NCBI RefSeq assembly: GCF_019352895.1
Contig: NZ_JAAAFX010000001.1
Span: 62,001 to 126,000, forward strand
Length of the DNA: 64,000 nucleotides
Reading direction: 5' to 3'
Source: Variovorax boronicumulans
GTDB lineage: Bacteria > Pseudomonadota > Gammaproteobacteria > Burkholderiales > Burkholderiaceae_C
Part shown: one piece after another, positions 19,723-28,262 of the stretch
How the letters are laid out: each line of letters begins with the position of its first letter
How positions within the stretch are numbered: position 1 is the first letter of the stretch
Notes under the pieces: model-generated
Databases searched by the model: none
Told to the model about the DNA's origin: nothing
The model's input: the letters and a program-made list of their open reading frames with translations, nothing else
Program-made: the position numbers and the translations under genes

Positions 19723-20312
19723 GCGGCCCTGAGCGCTTCGTCTCGGGCCTGGTTGATTTCGGTCATGGCGGCGGTGCTGCCGCCCTTGTCGGGGTGGTGC
19801 TGGCTCGCGAGGCGCTTGTAGGCGGCATCGATCTCGGCGCGCCCGGCGCCCTGGCCAAGGCCGAGCACATCCCACCAGGTGCGGGACATGCCGGCGACGA
19901 TCGGCGGCGGCAGCGCAGTGAAGCCGGTGAAGGCGGCCTGCATCATGTCGCCGGTGCCCCAGCGCGCCACGCCGCGCAGCGCATCGATCGTCTTCGTGAT
20001 CGCGTGCATGTTGTCTTCGATGCGGTCCCATCGGTCGCACGCGAAAGCCATGTCCTTGCCCTCGCGCTTGAAGTAGATGGCCACGCCAAAGTCGCGGATC
20101 CTGCTGTAGGTGGCGTAGGGCAGGCCATCCTGCCGAAGCGGGATGTTCGTGCTGATGATCAGGCTCTTGCCGCCCAGGCGTTCGATCTCGCGCACCAGCT
20201 CATCGCGGACGGTCGCGAAAGACCGGCGGCGATCGAAGCCGGAGCGCTCGATCTTCCAGTGCGCGGTGCGCGGCTTGTGCAGCGGCCAGGTGAGGGGAAA
20301 TGCGGTGTGCAT
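19719..20312 (-). CDS. phage protein with C-terminal J domain
   Basis: The 197-residue protein ends in a DnaJ-type J domain (about 142-197): TWWDVLGLGQGAGRAEIDAAYKRLASQHHPDKGG with the invariant HPD tripeptide. The N-terminal ~135 residues (WPLHKPRTAHWKIERSGF...) match no family I know. J domains stimulate host DnaK, so this protein may recruit the host chaperone to replication or recombination complexes, as lambda does through P. It lies between two other early genes in the same direction. Confidence 0.8.
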   Translation of the reverse strand: MHTAFPLTWPLHKPRTAHWKIERSGFDRRRSFATVRDELVREIERLGGKSLIISTNIPLRQDGLPYATYSRIRDFGVAIYFKREGKDMAFACDRWDRIEDNMHAITKTIDALRGVARWGTGDMMQAAFTGFTALPPPIVAGMSRTWWDVLGLGQGAGRAEIDAAYKRLASQHHPDKGGSTAAMTEINQARDEALRAA

Positions 20313-20321
20313 GCTGATCCC

Positions 20322-21560
20322 CTACGCCGCGGCCAAAATGGAGCGTTGGCCGCCCGCGCTCATGGCCGACACGACACCCGCCTTCTCCAGCTCTTCGAGC
20401 AGGCGCGCGGCTCGGTTGTAGCCAATCTGCAGGTGGCGCTGCACGAGCGAGATGCTCGGCTTGCGGTGCTCGATCACGATCGCTCGCGCCTGGGCCAGCA
20501 GCGGATCGGGGCCGGCGCCGAAGGTCAGCAGCGTGCGGCCGCCGTGCTCGACGGTGATCTTCGATCCGCTGTTGCGCGCGGACTCTTCCAGGCCGCGGGC
20601 CGCGGCGCGCGCGCTGGCCACTTCGGCCGCCTGCGCCGGCGGCGCGCGGTCGGTCAGCGTCATCTGCTGCTCGCCGCCCAACACGCTCACCAGCGCGGCG
20701 ATCAGCGCGGCCGTCTCGCCGGTGGAGATCACGACGTCCGCGTCGAAGTTGTCGGCCGCCTGGTCGTTCGACGACAGCACGGCTTCCTTCGTGCCCTCGA
20801 GGAAGGTGAGGGAGCGCAGCGTCATTCCCTCGGTGAGCGTGAAGGCGACGCGGTCCTCCCACGTGACCGCCAGCTTCACCGGTCGGCGGCCCTGCGCGAT
20901 GTGGTCCTTGATCTCCTGCACGTCCAGCGGGTGGTTCGTGTACTGGACCTTCGAGCGCGTCTCGTCGGTGGCCTGCAGCTCGAGGTCGCGACCCAGGTCG
21001 AAGCCGTCCCCGCCTTCGCCCTCCATGAGCCAGCGGGTCATCAGCGCGCTCGGCGCCTGCAGCGTGTTGAACAGCGAGAGCGCGATGCCGGCAACGGAGC
21101 GCACGAGCGCGGTGGCCACGGCGTCCGCCTTGGCCTGGCTCGGCGTGTTCATCACGATCACGCCTTTCGCTGCGTCGATCCACACGTCGATGGCGGAGGT
21201 CTTCGGGAAGGCCATGGGCAGCAGCTCGTGGATCAGATCCTCCTTGATGTCCCTGCGCTCCTTCTTGCCCGGCTTGCGGCCGGTTTCCTTCTCGATGGCT
21301 TCGCAGCGCTCGTCGAGCTTTTGGCGCACGACGGCCGCCGGCACGCTGCGCGACTCCATCATCAGGCGGGCGATCCACTGGCCGCCGACGGATTCGAGCA
21401 GCGGGCCGTTGGCCGCGCGCGGCGGCACCCAGCCGATCGAGCTTTCTTGGGAGGGCGCGCACGGCGCGAAGGCGGTCGCGCGCATGGCCTCTTCGATCCC
21501 GTCGAGGGTCGCCTCGACTGGGAACATGCTGCGGTAGATGATGGCGTTGGAGAGCTTCAT
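20322..21560 (-). CDS. rdgC: RdgC-like recombination protein fused to an FtsK gamma domain
   Basis: A 412-residue protein. Residues 1-~300 look like RdgC, the ring-shaped dsDNA-binding protein that limits RecA action: MKLSNAIIYR..., ESIGWVPP, GQWIARLMMESRSVPAAVVRQKLDER, KKERRDIKEDLI. Residues ~350-412 form a winged helix like the FtsK gamma domain (DPLLAQARAIVIEHRKPSIS then LQIGYNRAARLLEELEKAGVVS). E. coli RdgC is 303 residues and lacks this. ATG 21560 was chosen where RdgC similarity starts; an upstream ATG (21617) is in frame. It probably supports phage recombination together with ERF and YqaJ. Confidence 0.85.
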   Translation of the reverse strand: MKLSNAIIYRSMFPVEATLDGIEEAMRATAFAPCAPSQESSIGWVPPRAANGPLLESVGGQWIARLMMESRSVPAAVVRQKLDERCEAIEKETGRKPGKKERRDIKEDLIHELLPMAFPKTSAIDVWIDAAKGVIVMNTPSQAKADAVATALVRSVAGIALSLFNTLQAPSALMTRWLMEGEGGDGFDLGRDLELQATDETRSKVQYTNHPLDVQEIKDHIAQGRRPVKLAVTWEDRVAFTLTEGMTLRSLTFLEGTKEAVLSSNDQAADNFDADVVISTGETAALIAALVSVLGGEQQMTLTDRAPPAQAAEVASARAAARGLEESARNSGSKITVEHGGRTLLTFGAGPDPLLAQARAIVIEHRKPSISLVQRHLQIGYNRAARLLEELEKAGVVSAMSAGGQRSILAAA

Positions 21561-21633
21561 GGTCAGATATCCGTTGGTCCGATGGGCTTGGGATTGACCG
21601 GAGGCGGGTAGCCCCACGGGTCTGCGGGTGTGG

Positions 21634-24147
21634 TCAAGCCGTGAGCTCCTCGAGGTCGAAGAGGGTGGGCATGCTGTGCTCGCGCTCGGCCGCCTTCAGG
21701 TAGTGCACCTGGTCGAGGAAATAGGCGGGGTTGAGCTCGCTGCCGCCGCCCGTGCGGCCCAGCTTGATCGCGCGCACGGGCACGGTGCCCAGCCCACAGA
21801 ACGGGTCGTAGACGCGCTCGCCCTTCATGCTGTAGCGCTCGATCAGGCGGTCGACGATGTCGAACTGCAGCGGGCAGACGTGCTTCTCGACGGCGCGATT
21901 CGACTGCTCGCCGTTGAGCGTGAGCATGCGCACCACGTCATGCCAGACGTCGGTGTGGTGGCTGCCGGGCGCGAGGCTCATGAAGGTGCTGGGCAAGGCC
22001 TGGCGCGCGAGCAGCTCCTCGCCGATCTTCACGTGGAAGTCGAAGTCGTAGGTGTTGGCCAGGCTGTGCTCGGTGAAGAGCTTGGCGAGCTTCGCCGGGC
22101 CGTAGCCGGCCATCTCCTCGGCCGTCAGCAGGCGGTTGCCGCTCGAGCGCCAGAAGGCGTGCGCGTCGACCTGCCAGCGCGCCAGGCTGTATTCGGCCTT
22201 CGACTTCACCACCGGCTTGTCGGCGTAGCCCCGGCCCCGGTCGGTCTGCGGCTTGTGGAACAGCAGCACGTATTCCGGCGAGCCCACGCCCATTTTCGTG
22301 CCGTCCTTGCACATTTCGGTGTAGCCCAGGCGGTAGGTCTGGTTGTTCTCGCGCACCACGTCCGTCACGATGGTGATCATCCCGAGGTAGTCGAAGCCGT
22401 GCTTGATGCCGTGGAACAGCGCCTCGGCGTGGAACGGGCTGACGGTGGGCACGCCGGCGCCGGTGACGTTGCCGAAGTTGATCCGGTCTTTCACGTGGCA
22501 GCAGTAGATGCGGCCCGGCGCCAGGATCCGGCGCAGCTCGGGCGTCAGGTAGTCCATCTGGGCCCAGAAGTGCGCGTTGTCCTCGGTGTGGCCGAAGTCG
22601 TTGTAGCTGGGCGTGTACTCGTAGTGGTTGGCGAAGGGGATGCTGGTCACGATCAGGTCGACCGAGCCCTCGGGCTGCAGCTTCGCTTCCTCGACGCAGT
22701 CGTTTTGGGCGACGCTGAAAAGGTCGCTGCGCACCTCGATGCGCTTCACGCCGATCGACCTGGCCAGCGCGTCCTGCATGGCGAGCTGCGTGAGCCCGTA
22801 CTTGCGAATGATGTCGGTCATCTTCTTTCCCATTTCCTCGTGTTGGGCCCACTTCGTCTGCAGGGTGCGCAGCACCTCGCGCTCTGCTTCGGTGTGGACG
22901 ATGTCGATGCGCACGCGCGCGGCCTGGCCGAAGCGGTGCACGCGGTGGATCGACTGGATGAAGTCGTTGAACTTGAAGCCGATGCCAGCGAAGACCTCGC
23001 GGTGGCAGTGGCGCTGGAAGTTGCAGCCGCTGCCGGCGATCACCGGCTTGGTGCTGAGCACGCGGTGCGCGCCGTTGCCGAAGGCCACGATCCGGTCCTC
23101 GCGCTCGTCGAGGTCCTGCGTGCCCCACACGCTGACCGCCTCCGGGATGGCCTGCTGGATCGCGTGGCGCTCGTCCTCGAGGTCGTGCCAGACGATGAAG
23201 TGATCAGCAGGATCCGTGCAGACCAGCTCCTGCACCTTGGCGACGCGCGCCGGCATGCTGCCGCGCTTCTCGCTGGCCGCGGCGGACAGGCCCATGGCCA
23301 CGTCGGGGATCAGCAGACCCTGCCCGTTCTTCTCGTTGCCGGCCGCCGCGTAGTCGCTCGGCACCTCGTGATACCGCACGTCGAGCTCCGGCAGCACGTA
23401 GCCCTCGTCGCTGTGGCCCAGGTCGCTCGGGCGCTGGATGAAGACCGCCCAGCTCGCCACCCACAGCCAGAACTCCTCCTCCTTGTGTGGGTAGAGGGTC
23501 AGGTTGCCGGCCTTCTCGCTGTCGCGCTGGAAGAAGCGGGTAAGGGCCTGGCCGGTGTCCATCACGCCCAGGTAGCCGGCGTAATGGATCAGCTCCTTGA
23601 AGCGGTTCGGGCTCGGCGTGGCCGTGGCCACGAACTTGAACTCGACCGGCGCGAAGGCGGGCAGGAACTCCTGGTAGGTCTTGCTGCCGTAGCTGCGCAG
23701 CACGCTGGCCTCGTCGAGGCTGGTGACGCCGAAGCGCGGCACCGTGATGTTGCCCTCGCGCACCGCCTCGTAGTTGGTCAGGTACAGGGTGGCCGGGTCG
23801 TCGATCTCGCTGTCGCGGCGCACGAAGCGCATGTCGATGGCGTGCTCGCCCTGGAAGCGCGCCTCGATCTCGGCGCGGAACTCCTGGCGCACGCCCAGCG
23901 GCGCGACCTGCAGGCGGTACAGCTCGGGCCGGGCCCGGCCGATCAGCCGGTGGATCTCGAGCTGGGTAGCGGTCTTGTGCAGCCCGAAGCTGGCGAAGAT
24001 CGCGCGCTGTCCGCCCTGCACAGCCCAGCGCACGATGTCGCGGGTGTGCGGCTTCAGGTGCGGGTTGATCTCCGTCGCGGGCACGTCGAAGCCCTTGAAC
24101 TGGGCCAGCCGGATCTTCTGGCGGAGGAATTCGGTGTAGCTGGTCAT
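21634..24147 (-). CDS. SNF2-like helicase / DNA methyltransferase fusion
   Basis: An 837-residue two-domain protein. The N-terminal half is an SF2/SNF2-type helicase: motif I appears as FGLHKT (55-59), motif II as LDEAS (145-148) and motif VI as QSIHRVHRFGQ (~396-403). The C-terminal half is a beta-class amino-methyltransferase: motif IV-like DLIVTSIPF (~497) precedes motif I DPFCGLGTVPVRAIKLGR (~779). Both P-loop (His for Gly) and motif IV (SIPF for SPPF/Y) deviate from consensus. Similar fusions occur in phages and may modify phage DNA during replication to evade restriction. The stop is 73 bp before rdgC; its start overlaps the C5 methyltransferase by 4 bp. Confidence 0.85.
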   Translation of the reverse strand: MTSYTEFLRQKIRLAQFKGFDVPATEINPHLKPHTRDIVRWAVQGGQRAIFASFGLHKTATQLEIHRLIGRARPELYRLQVAPLGVRQEFRAEIEARFQGEHAIDMRFVRRDSEIDDPATLYLTNYEAVREGNITVPRFGVTSLDEASVLRSYGSKTYQEFLPAFAPVEFKFVATATPSPNRFKELIHYAGYLGVMDTGQALTRFFQRDSEKAGNLTLYPHKEEEFWLWVASWAVFIQRPSDLGHSDEGYVLPELDVRYHEVPSDYAAAGNEKNGQGLLIPDVAMGLSAAASEKRGSMPARVAKVQELVCTDPADHFIVWHDLEDERHAIQQAIPEAVSVWGTQDLDEREDRIVAFGNGAHRVLSTKPVIAGSGCNFQRHCHREVFAGIGFKFNDFIQSIHRVHRFGQAARVRIDIVHTEAEREVLRTLQTKWAQHEEMGKKMTDIIRKYGLTQLAMQDALARSIGVKRIEVRSDLFSVAQNDCVEEAKLQPEGSVDLIVTSIPFANHYEYTPSYNDFGHTEDNAHFWAQMDYLTPELRRILAPGRIYCCHVKDRINFGNVTGAGVPTVSPFHAEALFHGIKHGFDYLGMITIVTDVVRENNQTYRLGYTEMCKDGTKMGVGSPEYVLLFHKPQTDRGRGYADKPVVKSKAEYSLARWQVDAHAFWRSSGNRLLTAEEMAGYGPAKLAKLFTEHSLANTYDFDFHVKIGEELLARQALPSTFMSLAPGSHHTDVWHDVVRMLTLNGEQSNRAVEKHVCPLQFDIVDRLIERYSMKGERVYDPFCGLGTVPVRAIKLGRTGGGSELNPAYFLDQVHYLKAAEREHSMPTLFDLEELTA

Positions 24148-26390
24148 GCGGCGGCCCTCCGGTCGATCTGTGCTTCGTGCGCGAAGTTGGCGCGGGCCAG
24201 CGCCTCGGCCTGGGCCGGCGCCACGCTGTTGCCGCACATGCGGACCTGGGCCGTGGCCGTCAGTGGGATGCGCGGCACCGACAGCGGGTCGGCGGCCTGC
24301 ACGCCGCCCGCGAAGAGCAGCTTCGGGTCTGGGATCTCGTGGATCACGTAGTCGGCTGGGAAGCTCTGCGCCAGGAACAGCTCGGGCGCCTTCAGCATGC
24401 GCAGCGTGATGTCGACCAGCACCCAGTCGCCGACGAGCACCAGGTCGGCGGGTTCGGGGAAGTGCTCGGGCAGGTACAGGTGCAGCAGGGCGGCGCACTG
24501 GCGCGCGCGCTCGCGCAGCTCGGGCGCCAGGCAGTCGGACGACACCTGCACGCACTGCACAAGGCCCATGCGGCCCTTCGTGGGCAGCGTGTGCATCGGC
24601 TCGGCCAGGCCCTGCCATTGGCCGCCGCTGCTGTAGTACTTCACGCAGTAGGCGGTGATCAGGCGCTGGTTGCTGCCGGCAGAGGTGATGGTCGACATCG
24701 GCGCATCCGCTGCGCGGCCGTCGCCTTCGTAGAACCCGCCGTTCGCCTGCTCGAGGCATGCGGCCACCATCGCCTGCTCGCCGCGGTGCGCGCCGGTGAT
24801 GGTGCGCAGAGGCTCGGCAGGGTCGTTGCCCGCGCGGTTGCCGTGGTGCGTCAGGTGCGTGAGGTGGATTGCGGACACGGCGCTCGGCACGCTGCTGGCC
24901 GTGATCGTGTTGAGCGGCACGTCTACGCTACGCGCTCCGTCGCTCCAGCGCTTCGCGCCGGTCGAGCAGGATTCCCCGTGGCCCATGTCCACCAGGTGGG
25001 CGGCGACCACGCCCATTGGCACGCTGCCGCCCGGGCGCTTCACGTGGCTGTTCGCAGTGATGGTGTGCATCGGCTCCTGCAGGTCGTGGCCCACGCTGCC
25101 GGTGCGGAACTTCGTCATGAAGGCGCCTTCGACCACCGCGTGCTTCACGCCGCCCGCGACCACGGTGCCCAGCGGCTTGTCGATGTCGAGCGCGCGCGGC
25201 TCCTGGCCCGGCCGCTCGCCGTAGCCGGTCTGGATCAGGTGCGCGCTGGCGAGGGCGTGGTGAATGCCGCCGGCCGAGATCGTCGACAGGGGCGCGGCCA
25301 CGTCGTCGCCCTGCAGGTGGCTCTCGCTCGTGCCGCGCAGCGGCTGCAGCGTTGGCGCGATGATCGAGAAGTGCCCGCCCTTGACCTGTGCGCAGATCGT
25401 GCGCAGCGGCTCGTCAGCGGCCATGTTGCGTTGGTTGCTGGCGTTGGCATGTTCGCCGATGAAGGGCGCCAGCATCGGCACCGCTACGGCCGAGTCGGCT
25501 TTCGAGGTGATGGTCTGCACAGGCTGGTGCACGCCGCGCGCCGGGCTCTGGCCCATGCGGCCGCCCACGCCCACGATGAAGGGCTTCGGACTGGTGAGCA
25601 CGTGCCGCCACAGGCCCTTTGCCACGCGACGCAGGGTGTTGTCGGCCAGCGCCTTCTTGCGGCCGAAGATGCTCTGCGAGGGCAGGCTGAAGTCGATGCA
25701 CTCGGCCGCCGAGCGCCAGGGCAGCAGCTTGCCCGAGATCACGGCCGTGCTGCTCGGGTCGCCGTGCGTCGGCGCGGGCCACACGATGGGCAGGCCGTCG
25801 CGGCGCGCGATCAGGAACAGACGCTTGCGGATCGTCGGTGCGCCGTCGTCGCATGCACGCTTCTCGCGCCACTCGACGGCGTACCCGTGGGCGCGCAGCT
25901 GGCGCACAAAGCTGTCGAAGGTCTGGCCACGGCGTGCCGGGTCAGGCCGCGCCATGCCGTCGGCGCCGACCAGCAGCGGTCCCCAGGTGGTGAACTCTTC
26001 GACGTTCTCCAGCATGAGCACGCGCGGCTTCGTCAGCGCGGCCCAGCGCATGCCGACCCAGGCCAGCCCACGGATGTGCTTGGCCACCGGCGTGCCACCC
26101 TTGGCCTTGCTGAAGTGCTTGCAGTCGGGCGACAGCCACACCAGGCCCACCGGCTGGTTGCGCGTCACCTTGATCGGATCGACGTCCCAGACGCTCTCGA
26201 GCAGGTGGTGCGTCAGCGGGTGGTTCATGGCGTGCATGGCCAGCGCTTCGGGATCGTGGTTAATCGCGATGTCGACCGGGCGGCCGAAGGCAGCCTCGAG
26301 GCCAGTGCTGGTGCCGCCGCCGCCGGCGAAGTTGTCGATGATGAGCTCATCGGCGAAGCCGATCGGGAGCGTGAAGTTGTCGCGCTTCAT
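24144..26390 (-). CDS. C5 cytosine DNA methyltransferase with nine internal repeats
   Basis: A 748-residue m5C methyltransferase. AdoMet motif I is IDNFAGGGGTSTGLEAAF (18-35), the catalytic Cys is Cys90 in LSPDCKHFSKAKGG (replacing the usual PPCQ), and the ENV motif is at 128-130. The last motif (MCGNSVAPAQAEALA) lies near the C-terminus. Between about 290 and 640, where the target-recognition domain belongs, nine repeats share P-(L/M/V)-x-T-(I/V/L) cores, for example EPLRTI, APLSTI, KPLGTV, EPMHTI. This makes it nearly twice the normal length. It probably protects phage DNA. Confidence 0.9.
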   Translation of the reverse strand: MKRDNFTLPIGFADELIIDNFAGGGGTSTGLEAAFGRPVDIAINHDPEALAMHAMNHPLTHHLLESVWDVDPIKVTRNQPVGLVWLSPDCKHFSKAKGGTPVAKHIRGLAWVGMRWAALTKPRVLMLENVEEFTTWGPLLVGADGMARPDPARRGQTFDSFVRQLRAHGYAVEWREKRACDDGAPTIRKRLFLIARRDGLPIVWPAPTHGDPSSTAVISGKLLPWRSAAECIDFSLPSQSIFGRKKALADNTLRRVAKGLWRHVLTSPKPFIVGVGGRMGQSPARGVHQPVQTITSKADSAVAVPMLAPFIGEHANASNQRNMAADEPLRTICAQVKGGHFSIIAPTLQPLRGTSESHLQGDDVAAPLSTISAGGIHHALASAHLIQTGYGERPGQEPRALDIDKPLGTVVAGGVKHAVVEGAFMTKFRTGSVGHDLQEPMHTITANSHVKRPGGSVPMGVVAAHLVDMGHGESCSTGAKRWSDGARSVDVPLNTITASSVPSAVSAIHLTHLTHHGNRAGNDPAEPLRTITGAHRGEQAMVAACLEQANGGFYEGDGRAADAPMSTITSAGSNQRLITAYCVKYYSSGGQWQGLAEPMHTLPTKGRMGLVQCVQVSSDCLAPELRERARQCAALLHLYLPEHFPEPADLVLVGDWVLVDITLRMLKAPELFLAQSFPADYVIHEIPDPKLLFAGGVQAADPLSVPRIPLTATAQVRMCGNSVAPAQAEALARANFAHEAQIDRRAAA

Positions 26391-26560
26391 GCCAGCTCCT
26401 CGTGGCTCAGCGCCAGGTACTCATCGACGACACCGCGCACGGTCTCGACGTCGCGGCCGAGGGCCTGGGCCACAGCGGCGCACGCCTGGTCATGGTCGGG
26501 CGCCAGCTCGCTGGAGCGGACGTAGGCAGAAATGATCTTGTGCTTTGCCACATCGTTCAC
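26387..26560 (-). CDS. 57-residue hypothetical phage protein
   Basis: A GTG-started small gene whose start overlaps the YqaJ stop (GTGA) and whose stop overlaps the C5 methyltransferase start (ATGA). These double 4-bp overlaps and helical, acidic content (YVRSSELAPDHDQACAAVAQ) support a real gene. Function unknown. Confidence 0.65.
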   Translation of the reverse strand: MNDVAKHKIISAYVRSSELAPDHDQACAAVAQALGRDVETVRGVVDEYLALSHEELA

Positions 26561-28260
26561 GCAGTAGCGGCCTCGAGTTGGGTCACGCGGATGGAGTGCG
26601 CGGCCAGCGCGCGGCCGATCAGCGGCAGGTCGCTGTCGCGGTAGAAGCGGCGGGCGCCGTCGATGCGCACGGGCTCGAAGCCGAGCTGCTTCAGCAGCAC
26701 CGCGTTGACGTCGTAGCCGAGGCGCCGGTTGATGCCGCCGATCAGCAGGTTCGCGGCGGCCGGCGCCGGCGCAGGAGCGGCGGAGCCGCTACTTGGCGTC
26801 GTGCGCAGCGGCGCGACAGCGGCGGAGGGCGCAGTGGGGGAGGCCGGCGGCGGCGTGGCGACGGCGTGCTGCACCACCGCGGCAGCTTGCGCCTCGGCCG
26901 CGGCGGTGTTGCGCGCCTCTTGCGCCAGGCTCTCGCGCAGGTCGTCGGCCTTCTTCTGGTCCTTGGCGCGCTGGTCGGCGACGCGGAGCTTCACCACCGC
27001 CGCGAAGTCGTCGGCCTGCTTGAGCACCAGCACGCCGACGTCAGGGAACAGCGTCAGGAACTCGCCGGCCTCGGCGTTGAGGTGCTTGAGGTTGGCGTCG
27101 ATGCGCTCGGCCGTGGCGTTCGTGGCGATCTTGGCCTGGGCCAGCGTGCTGTCCACGGCGTCCTGCATGCTCGGCACGGAGCGCTTGCCTTTGATGGCGC
27201 CGTCGAAGTCGGCCGAGCGCGATGCCCCGGGCATGTACGGATGGCCCAGGCGCTTGTCCAGAGCGTCCACGTGCTCGCGCAGCGCGGTCGCGGCGTCGAT
27301 CACCATCTGCTGCTTGCGGCGCTTCTCCTCGGCGGTCACGGCGTTCTCGAGGTCGATCGCCTTGCGCTTGGCGGTCTCGCCGATGAACCGCATCACCTTC
27401 AGCGCCTCGTCGACGGTGACCATGCGGCCCAGCGCGGCGGCCTCGGCGTAGCCCATCGCCTCCTGGATCTCGCGGCAGAACTTGGCATCCTCCTTGGCGT
27501 CGGCGAACTGCTGATCGGTCTCGGGCTTCGAGGGGATGTCGCCGATGACGGCCAGGGCCTTCACCTTGTACGCATCGAGGGTGCTCTCGGCGATCTCGCC
27601 CCGCACCTCGAAGACCAGCGCGGGCAGGCGCTCGCGGGTGGCGCCGAGCGCGCGCGGCGCGACAGGCTCGGCCGGCACGTAGGCGGCCAGGTCCTTCTCG
27701 AACTGCTCCCAGCCGGCCAAGATCTCGGCGGCCAGCGCCGCGTCCGGCTCGTACCAGCATTGGCGCTCTTCGACCAGCTCCTTGCCCTTCCACTTCGTCG
27801 CGCGGAAGAGCGATTTCTTGGCGCCCGACACCATGGTCTGCTGCTCCATCTGCACGCGGTACATCAGCGGCAGCACTGCGCCGGTGCAGCCCGGCACCAT
27901 CACGGCCCGCAGCTCGTCGTTGAGGGTCTTGTGCTCGTAGTTGATGTCCCAGCCGAAGGTCAGGCCGTCGAACGAGGCCGACAGAATCCCCTCCGCGCCC
28001 ACCACCGGGAACAGCTCCTCGCCGATCACCGCCTCGGCGCGCGGCCGGTCCAGCCCCTCGAAGAGGTGGCCCGCGTCGAAGCGGCGCTGCGTGGCCGGGT
28101 CCACCGCGGCGGTGACGCCGGTCTTCATCTCGTGCAGCAGCTGCGTGCGCGTCTTGTACGGCGAGCAGTTCATCATGGCCGGCGCGTCGCTGGCGTTGCG
28201 GTGGGCGGCGCGGTGTGCATGCCACTCGGGCGAGCCTTGCTTCAGTTCGAGGATTTCCAT
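26557..28260 (-). CDS. YqaJ-type (lambda exonuclease-like) recombinase nuclease, extended
   Basis: The N-terminal ~200 residues are a YqaJ/lambda-Exo nuclease: ELKQGSPEWHAHRAAHRNASDAPAMM, a Glu in FEGLDRPRAE, and the metal residues in SFDGLTFGWDINYEHKT (D..E.K). It would resect dsDNA 5' ends to load the ERF annealase encoded just upstream in the operon. At 567 residues it is far longer than usual (~200-350): a helical middle (about 250-450), a Pro/Ala linker and a C-terminal ~65-residue domain (LLIGGINRRLGYDVNAVLLKQ...) are added. The start is 3 bp from the ERF stop. Confidence 0.85.
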   Translation of the reverse strand: MEILELKQGSPEWHAHRAAHRNASDAPAMMNCSPYKTRTQLLHEMKTGVTAAVDPATQRRFDAGHLFEGLDRPRAEAVIGEELFPVVGAEGILSASFDGLTFGWDINYEHKTLNDELRAVMVPGCTGAVLPLMYRVQMEQQTMVSGAKKSLFRATKWKGKELVEERQCWYEPDAALAAEILAGWEQFEKDLAAYVPAEPVAPRALGATRERLPALVFEVRGEIAESTLDAYKVKALAVIGDIPSKPETDQQFADAKEDAKFCREIQEAMGYAEAAALGRMVTVDEALKVMRFIGETAKRKAIDLENAVTAEEKRRKQQMVIDAATALREHVDALDKRLGHPYMPGASRSADFDGAIKGKRSVPSMQDAVDSTLAQAKIATNATAERIDANLKHLNAEAGEFLTLFPDVGVLVLKQADDFAAVVKLRVADQRAKDQKKADDLRESLAQEARNTAAAEAQAAAVVQHAVATPPPASPTAPSAAVAPLRTTPSSGSAAPAPAPAAANLLIGGINRRLGYDVNAVLLKQLGFEPVRIDGARRFYRDSDLPLIGRALAAHSIRVTQLEAATA

Positions 28261-28262
28261 GA

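Noticed and set aside
21628..24351. 907-residue plus-strand frame opposite the helicase-methyltransferase gene
   Set aside because: No family motif and composition of an antisense shadow; the opposite strand has helicase and methyltransferase motifs.
24177..26525. 782-residue plus-strand frame opposite the C5 methyltransferase
   Set aside because: Shadow of a gene with clear methyltransferase motifs.
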